Positions 5,431-8,337 of a stretch of 8,337 nucleotides of DNA are shown piece by piece (position 1 is the stretch's first letter; each line of letters begins with the position of its first letter). Location of the stretch: assembly GCA_031279575.1 (NCBI GenBank), contig JAITIG010000139.1, positions 1 to 8,337 of the forward strand. The letters are read 5' to 3'. The notes below the pieces were generated by a model that worked only from the letters and a program-made list of their open reading frames with translations, did not search any database and was not told the DNA's origin. This DNA is from Bifidobacteriaceae bacterium (GTDB lineage Bacteria > Actinomycetota > Actinomycetes > Actinomycetales > WQXJ01). A program made the position numbers and the translations under genes.

Positions 5431-6654
5431 CTAGCGCGCCTCGGCCAGCAGCGCCTGGATGCGGCCCACGCCTTCGACCAGGTCGTCGTCGCCCAAAGCG
5501 CAGGACAAGCGCAGAAAACCAGACGGGCCGAAGGCCTCGCCCGGCACCACCGCCACCTGCGCCTCATCCAAAATCAGCGAAGCCAACTGGGATGACGTCA
5601 TCGGCCGGGCGCCCCGGATGGTCTTGCCCAGCACCCCCTGGACGGAAGGGTAGGCGTAGAACGCGCCGCGCGGCATCGGACAGTAAATTCCGTTGATCTG
5701 GCGCAGCATTTCCACCATGGTCAGGCGGCGGCGGCTGAACGCCTGGCGCATCTCGAAGGCCACATCGAGCGGGCCGGCCACCGCCGCCAGCGCCGCCCGC
5801 TGCGACACGTTGGCGACGTTCGAGGTCAGATGCGATTGCAGGTTGGTGGCGGCTTTGACCACGTCCAGCGGGCCTATCATCCAGCCCACCCGCCAGCCGG
5901 TCATGGCGTAGGTCTTGGCCACGCCGTTGAGCACCACGCACTGGTTGGCCAACTCGGGGACGGCCACGGCGATGGAGGTGAACTGCTGGCCGTCGTAAAC
6001 CAGGTGCTCGTAGATCTCGTCTGTGACCACCCAAATGCCGTTGTCAAAGGCCCAGCGGCCAATCGCGGCGGTCTCCTGCGGGGTGTAGACGGCGCCGGTC
6101 GGGTTGGACGGGGAGACGAACACCAGCAGTTTGGTGCGCTCGGTTTTGGCCCGGTCCAACTGCTCCACGGTGACCTTGTACTCGGCTTCGGGGCCGGCCA
6201 AGACCGCCACCGGGACGCCGCCGGCCAGTTTGACCGCCTCCGGGTAGGTGGTCCAGTAGGGGGCGGGCAGCAGGGCCTCGTCGCCTGGGTCGAGCAGGGT
6301 GGCGAAGGCCTGGTAGACGGCCTGCTTGCCGCCGTTGGTGACCAGGACTTGGTTCCATTCGACCTGGTAGCCGGAGTCCCGCATAGTTTTTTGGACGATG
6401 CCGCGCCGCAGCTCCGGCAGTCCCGCCGCCGGGGTGTAGCGGTGGTTGGCGGGGTCGCGGGCGGCTTGGACGGCGGCCTCGACAATGTAGCCGGCGGTGG
6501 GGAAATCCGGTTCGCCGGCCCCGAATCCGATCACCGGGTGGCCCTCGGCTTTGAGGGCTTTGGCTTTGGCGTCCACCGCCAGGGTGGCGGAGGGCTCGAT
6601 CGCCGCGATGCGCCGGGAGACGCGGCTTTTTGGTTCGCTCACAACTCCAATCAT
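5431..6654 (-). CDS. aspC: Class I pyridoxal-phosphate aminotransferase, aspartate aminotransferase type
   Basis: A 407-residue fold-type I PLP enzyme, full length for the family. It transfers the amino group between aspartate and 2-oxoglutarate (or a related pair). Visible motifs are [11 protein letters not shown] (43-53), [11 protein letters not shown] (73-83), TNGGKQA (106-112), [10 protein letters not shown] (181-190), TDEIYEHL (211-218), and [15 protein letters not shown] (244-258) with the PLP lysine Lys247. GFLRLSCA (379-386) holds the substrate-carboxylate arginine Arg382. The sequence resembles the thermophile/actinobacterial Asp aminotransferase subgroup rather than E. coli AspC, so specificity for other amino acids or prephenate cannot be excluded. 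ATG 6654 gives the longest frame but has only GTGGA directly before it; GTG 6642 is an alternative. The gene is divergent from trpT and upstream of add. Confidence 0.93.
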   Translation of the reverse strand: MIGVVSEPKSRVSRRIAAIEPSATLAVDAKAKALKAEGHPVIGFGAGEPDFPTAGYIVEAAVQAARDPANHRYTPAAGLPELRRGIVQKTMRDSGYQVEWNQVLVTNGGKQAVYQAFATLLDPGDEALLPAPYWTTYPEAVKLAGGVPVAVLAGPEAEYKVTVEQLDRAKTERTKLLVFVSPSNPTGAVYTPQETAAIGRWAFDNGIWVVTDEIYEHLVYDGQQFTSIAVAVPELANQCVVLNGVAKTYAMTGWRVGWMIGPLDVVKAATNLQSHLTSNVANVSQRAALAAVAGPLDVAFEMRQAFSRRRLTMVEMLRQINGIYCPMPRGAFYAYPSVQGVLGKTIRGARPMTSSQLASLILDEAQVAVVPGEAFGPSGFLRLSCALGDDDLVEGVGRIQALLAEAR

Positions 6655-6751
6655 TCCACGCGCCCGGCCCCGCCCGCGGCGGCGCCGGGCGCGGTTTGGG
6701 CTGGTGGGGCGATGGCCTGGCGGGGGTTCGCGGGGGTGCGCCGGGGGCGGG

Positions 6752-6782
6752 TTGGCCTCAAGGGGCCTTCATCGCATACACT
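6752..6782 (+). promoter_or_regulatory. Putative promoter of the trpT-secE-nusG transcript
   Basis: TACACT (6777-6782) fits the TAnnnT form of the actinobacterial -10 box, with TTGGCC (6752-6757) as a possible -35 at 19-bp spacing. Transcription would start around 6789-6790, about 15 bases before the tRNA. The rest of the 149-bp aspC-trpT gap is GC-rich and shows no clear aspC promoter on the other strand. Confidence 0.45.
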
Positions 6783-6803
6783 GGGCGGCTGGCGTTCCAG
6801 CCT

Positions 6804-6876
6804 AGGGCAGTGGCGCAATTGGTAGCGCACCGGTCTCCAAAACCGGCGGTTGTGGGTTCGAGTCCCGCCTGCCCTG
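6804..6876 (+). tRNA. trpT: tRNA-Trp (anticodon CCA)
   Basis: A 73-nt cloverleaf. The acceptor stem AGGGCAG (6804-6810) pairs with CTGCCCT (6869-6875). The D stem GCGC/GCGC encloses AATTGGTA. The anticodon stem CCGGT/ACCGG (6830-6834 with 6842-6846) has loop CTCCAAA and anticodon CCA at 6837-6839. The T stem GTGGG/CCCGC carries TTCGAGT. The discriminator is G (6876), as in bacterial tRNA-Trp. The 3' CCA is not encoded (CCG follows) and must be added. It sits 58 bp before secE, as in many actinobacteria. Confidence 0.98.
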
Positions 6877-6934
6877 CCGCCCAGGTTGGTCCCTCGGGTA
6901 CCGTTGTCAGCACCACACCATGCGAAGGAGAATC

Positions 6935-7159
6935 ATGGCACAGGCGAAGAAAGCCACCAAGCGCCAACTCGGCCCCATCGGCCGTCTGATTCGCTTTGTG
7001 CGCCAGGTTGTGGCCGAGTTGAGGCAAGTGGTCCGGCCAACGCGCCAGGAGCTTTGGACCTATTCCAAAGTGGTGGTGGTGTTTGTGCTGATTGTGATGG
7101 CGTTCATCTTTGGCGTCGATTGGTTGGTCAGCGAGGGCGTGATGGCTCTGTTCGGCTGA
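6935..7159 (+). CDS. secE: Preprotein translocase subunit SecE
   Basis: A 74-residue protein with one membrane segment, the short Gram-positive form of SecE that clamps SecY in the SecYEG export channel. A basic N-terminus (residues 1-20) leads into the conserved amphipathic region ELRQVVRPTRQELWTYS (28-44) and a hydrophobic helix (about 45-66, VVVVFVLIVMAFIFG then VDWLV). ATG 6935 is preceded by AAGGAG (6925-6930) and is preferred over the in-frame ATG at 6920, which overlaps that site. It lies between trpT and nusG, the standard bacterial arrangement. Confidence 0.96.
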   Translation: MAQAKKATKRQLGPIGRLIRFVRQVVAELRQVVRPTRQELWTYSKVVVVFVLIVMAFIFGVDWLVSEGVMALFG

Positions 7160-7221
7160 CGCGGGACGGGATGCCAGGCGGCTGAAGTGATATGGATTCG
7201 CAGGGAAGAGGAATAGCAGAA

Positions 7222-8136
7222 GTGGCTGATAACCAGGCCGTCGTCGAGGCCGGGGCCGCGGCGCCCGCCGAGCCGGCAGCGGCCGAGGCGGGCGGGGAAC
7301 CGGCAGTGGCCGAGCAACCGGAGCCGGCAGCGGCCGAGGCGGCCGAAGTGGCGGAGCCGGCACCGGCCGCGGCGGGCGAGGCGGTTGAGCCGCCGGCGGC
7401 CGAGGCGGGCGGGGAACCGGAACCGGCGGCCGCCGAGGAGCCGGAGCCGGTTGCGGGCGGGGAGCCGGAAGCGGCAGCCGCCGAGGCGGGCGAGGAGCCG
7501 AAGCCGGCGGAGCCGACAGTGTCGGAGCAGTTGGACGAGTTTCGGCGCGAACTGGCCGCCCAGCCGGGCGACTGGTACGTGGTGCACTCCTACGCCGGCC
7601 AGGAGAACCGGGTCAAGCACAACCTTGAGACCCGGATCGCGTCCTTGCACCAAGAAGAGGCGGTGTTCGAGGTCCGGGTGCCCATGGAAGAGGTCACCGA
7701 GATCAAGAACTCGGTGCCCAAGCTGGTCAAAAGGGTGCGGGTGCCGGGCTATGTGCTGGTGCGGATGGAGCTCAACGACGAGTCGTGGGGCGCGGTGCGC
7801 CACACGCCCGGCGTGACCGGTTTTGTGGGGCACACCCACCAGCCGATCCCGTTGACCATCGACGAGGTTGTCAGCATGCTCGCGCCCAAGTTCGCCTCGC
7901 CGGCCGAAGAGGCGGGCGCCGGGGGCGGCGCGGCCGGCCGCCGGGCGGCCGGCGCCGGCGCGGCCGATTTCGCGGTGGGCCAAAACGTCACCATCACCGA
8001 CGGCCCGTTTGAGACCTTGGCGGCCACCATCTCCGAGGTCAACTCGAAGACCGGCAAGCTCAAAGTGCTGGTGTCGATCTTCGGCGGCGAGACCTCCGTC
8101 GAGCTCAGCTTCAGCCAGGTGGCGAGTCAGCAGTAG
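7222..8136 (+). CDS. nusG: Transcription termination/antitermination factor NusG with acidic N-terminal extension
   Basis: NusG binds the RNA polymerase clamp through its NGN domain, and Rho or ribosomal protein S10 through its KOW domain. With the start at 7222 the protein has 304 residues. Residues 1 to about 97 are low-complexity Ala/Glu/Pro/Gly with imperfect [15 protein letters not shown] repeats. The NGN domain follows from [16 protein letters not shown] (about 118-132) through [16 protein letters not shown] and [10 protein letters not shown] to about residue 221. A Gly/Ala-rich linker (about 226-248) leads to the KOW domain ([15 protein letters not shown] to LSFSQV). Acidic extensions are usual in actinobacterial NusG, but this one is long. 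The GTG at 7222 has AAGAGGA (7206-7212) upstream. ATG 7192 would add ten residues but lacks a good ribosome binding site; it remains possible. Confidence 0.95.
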   Translation: MADNQAVVEAGAAAPAEPAAAEAGGEPAVAEQPEPAAAEAAEVAEPAPAAAGEAVEPPAAEAGGEPEPAAAEEPEPVAGGEPEAAAAEAGEEPKPAEPTVSEQLDEFRRELAAQPGDWYVVHSYAGQENRVKHNLETRIASLHQEEAVFEVRVPMEEVTEIKNSVPKLVKRVRVPGYVLVRMELNDESWGAVRHTPGVTGFVGHTHQPIPLTIDEVVSMLAPKFASPAEEAGAGGGAAGRRAAGAGAADFAVGQNVTITDGPFETLAATISEVNSKTGKLKVLVSIFGGETSVELSFSQVASQQ

Positions 8137-8241
8137 GCTTGATGACCGTTCGCAGGCGGCTGGAAGGCGCGCCGCCGCTGGTCGCGGCCAGACGGCATCG
8201 GGCGGAAGAATACGGAAAAACGAAGAGGAAAAGGACCCAAG

Positions 8242-8337
8242 ATGCCTCCTAAGAAGAAGGTGTCCGCGCTGATCAAGTTGCAGATCCAGGCGGGCCAGGC
8301 GAATCCGGCGCCGCCGATCGGCCCGGCGCTGGGCGCC
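8242..8337 (+). CDS. rplK: 50S ribosomal protein L11, 5' part only
   Basis: The first 32 codons are present: [19 protein letters not shown], then [12 protein letters not shown]. This is the unmistakable N-terminus of L11, whose proline-rich turn lies by the GTPase centre of the 50S subunit. The gene runs off the right edge in frame. AAGGA (8231-8235) lies six bases before ATG 8242. The 105-bp gap after nusG contains a possible stem (GGCGGC 8155-8160 with GCCGCC 8171-8176) and no clear promoter, so read-through from nusG or a separate rplK promoter cannot be told apart. Confidence 0.96.
   Translation, partial: MPPKKKVSALIKLQIQAGQANPAPPIGPALGA

Noticed and set aside
1..8337. CRISPR array or defence system
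   Set aside because: The only regular repeats are in-frame coding minisatellites and the 52-bp pair; there are no repeat-spacer units and no cas, toxin-antitoxin or restriction genes.

Overview
The window is a chromosomal housekeeping segment from a high-GC Gram-positive bacterium (Actinomycetota). GC content is very high throughout. The gene order is rpmG, two hot-dog/MaoC-type dehydratase subunits, murB, adenosine deaminase, a class I aspartate-type aminotransferase, tRNA-Trp, secE, nusG and rplK, which is the actinobacterial neighbourhood around secE-nusG-rplKA. The murB-add-aspC stretch between the dehydratases and trpT suggests a non-mycobacterial actinomycete, perhaps of the Micrococcales/Actinomycetales type. 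I cannot name a genus.

Layout. Bases 1-423 hold no gene I can support. They contain a 52-bp direct repeat built around a palindrome, a hairpin, and a SigR-like promoter candidate close to rpmG. The + strand genes rpmG (424-594), a HadA-like protein (601-1050) and a HadB-like protein (1047-1931) are tightly packed and probably co-transcribed. An eroded IS30-type transposase fragment (1956-2276, - strand), in DNA visibly less GC-rich than its surroundings, separates them from murB (2268-3818, + strand). The adenosine deaminase gene (3953-4984) and aspC (5431-6654) lie on the - strand, convergent with murB. Between them is a 446-bp gap with a run of hairpins that ends in a convincing rho-independent terminator. 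Divergent from aspC, the + strand carries trpT (6804-6876), secE (6935-7159), nusG (start near 7192 or 7222, end 8136) and the first 32 codons of rplK.

Functions. rpmG, trpT, secE, nusG and rplK serve translation, protein export and transcription elongation. The HadA/HadB-like pair would form a (3R)-hydroxyacyl-thioester dehydratase, murB makes UDP-N-acetylmuramate for peptidoglycan, and add and aspC serve purine salvage and amino-acid metabolism.

What stands out. Conserved core proteins carry long low-complexity additions. HadB-like has about 165 extra residues at the N-terminus, MurB has about 115 inserted in mid-protein plus a 55-residue non-conserved N-terminus, and NusG has about 100 acidic Ala/Glu/Pro residues in front of its NGN domain. 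Two of these contain in-frame tandem repeats with the same 39-bp (13-codon) period but unrelated sequence. The other notable items are the structured aspC-add intergenic region, the IS30 remnant that overlaps the apparent murB start, and the SigR-like promoter in front of the zinc-binding form of L33. I did not find a clearly new multi-gene system such as a defence island, CRISPR array or secondary-metabolite cluster.
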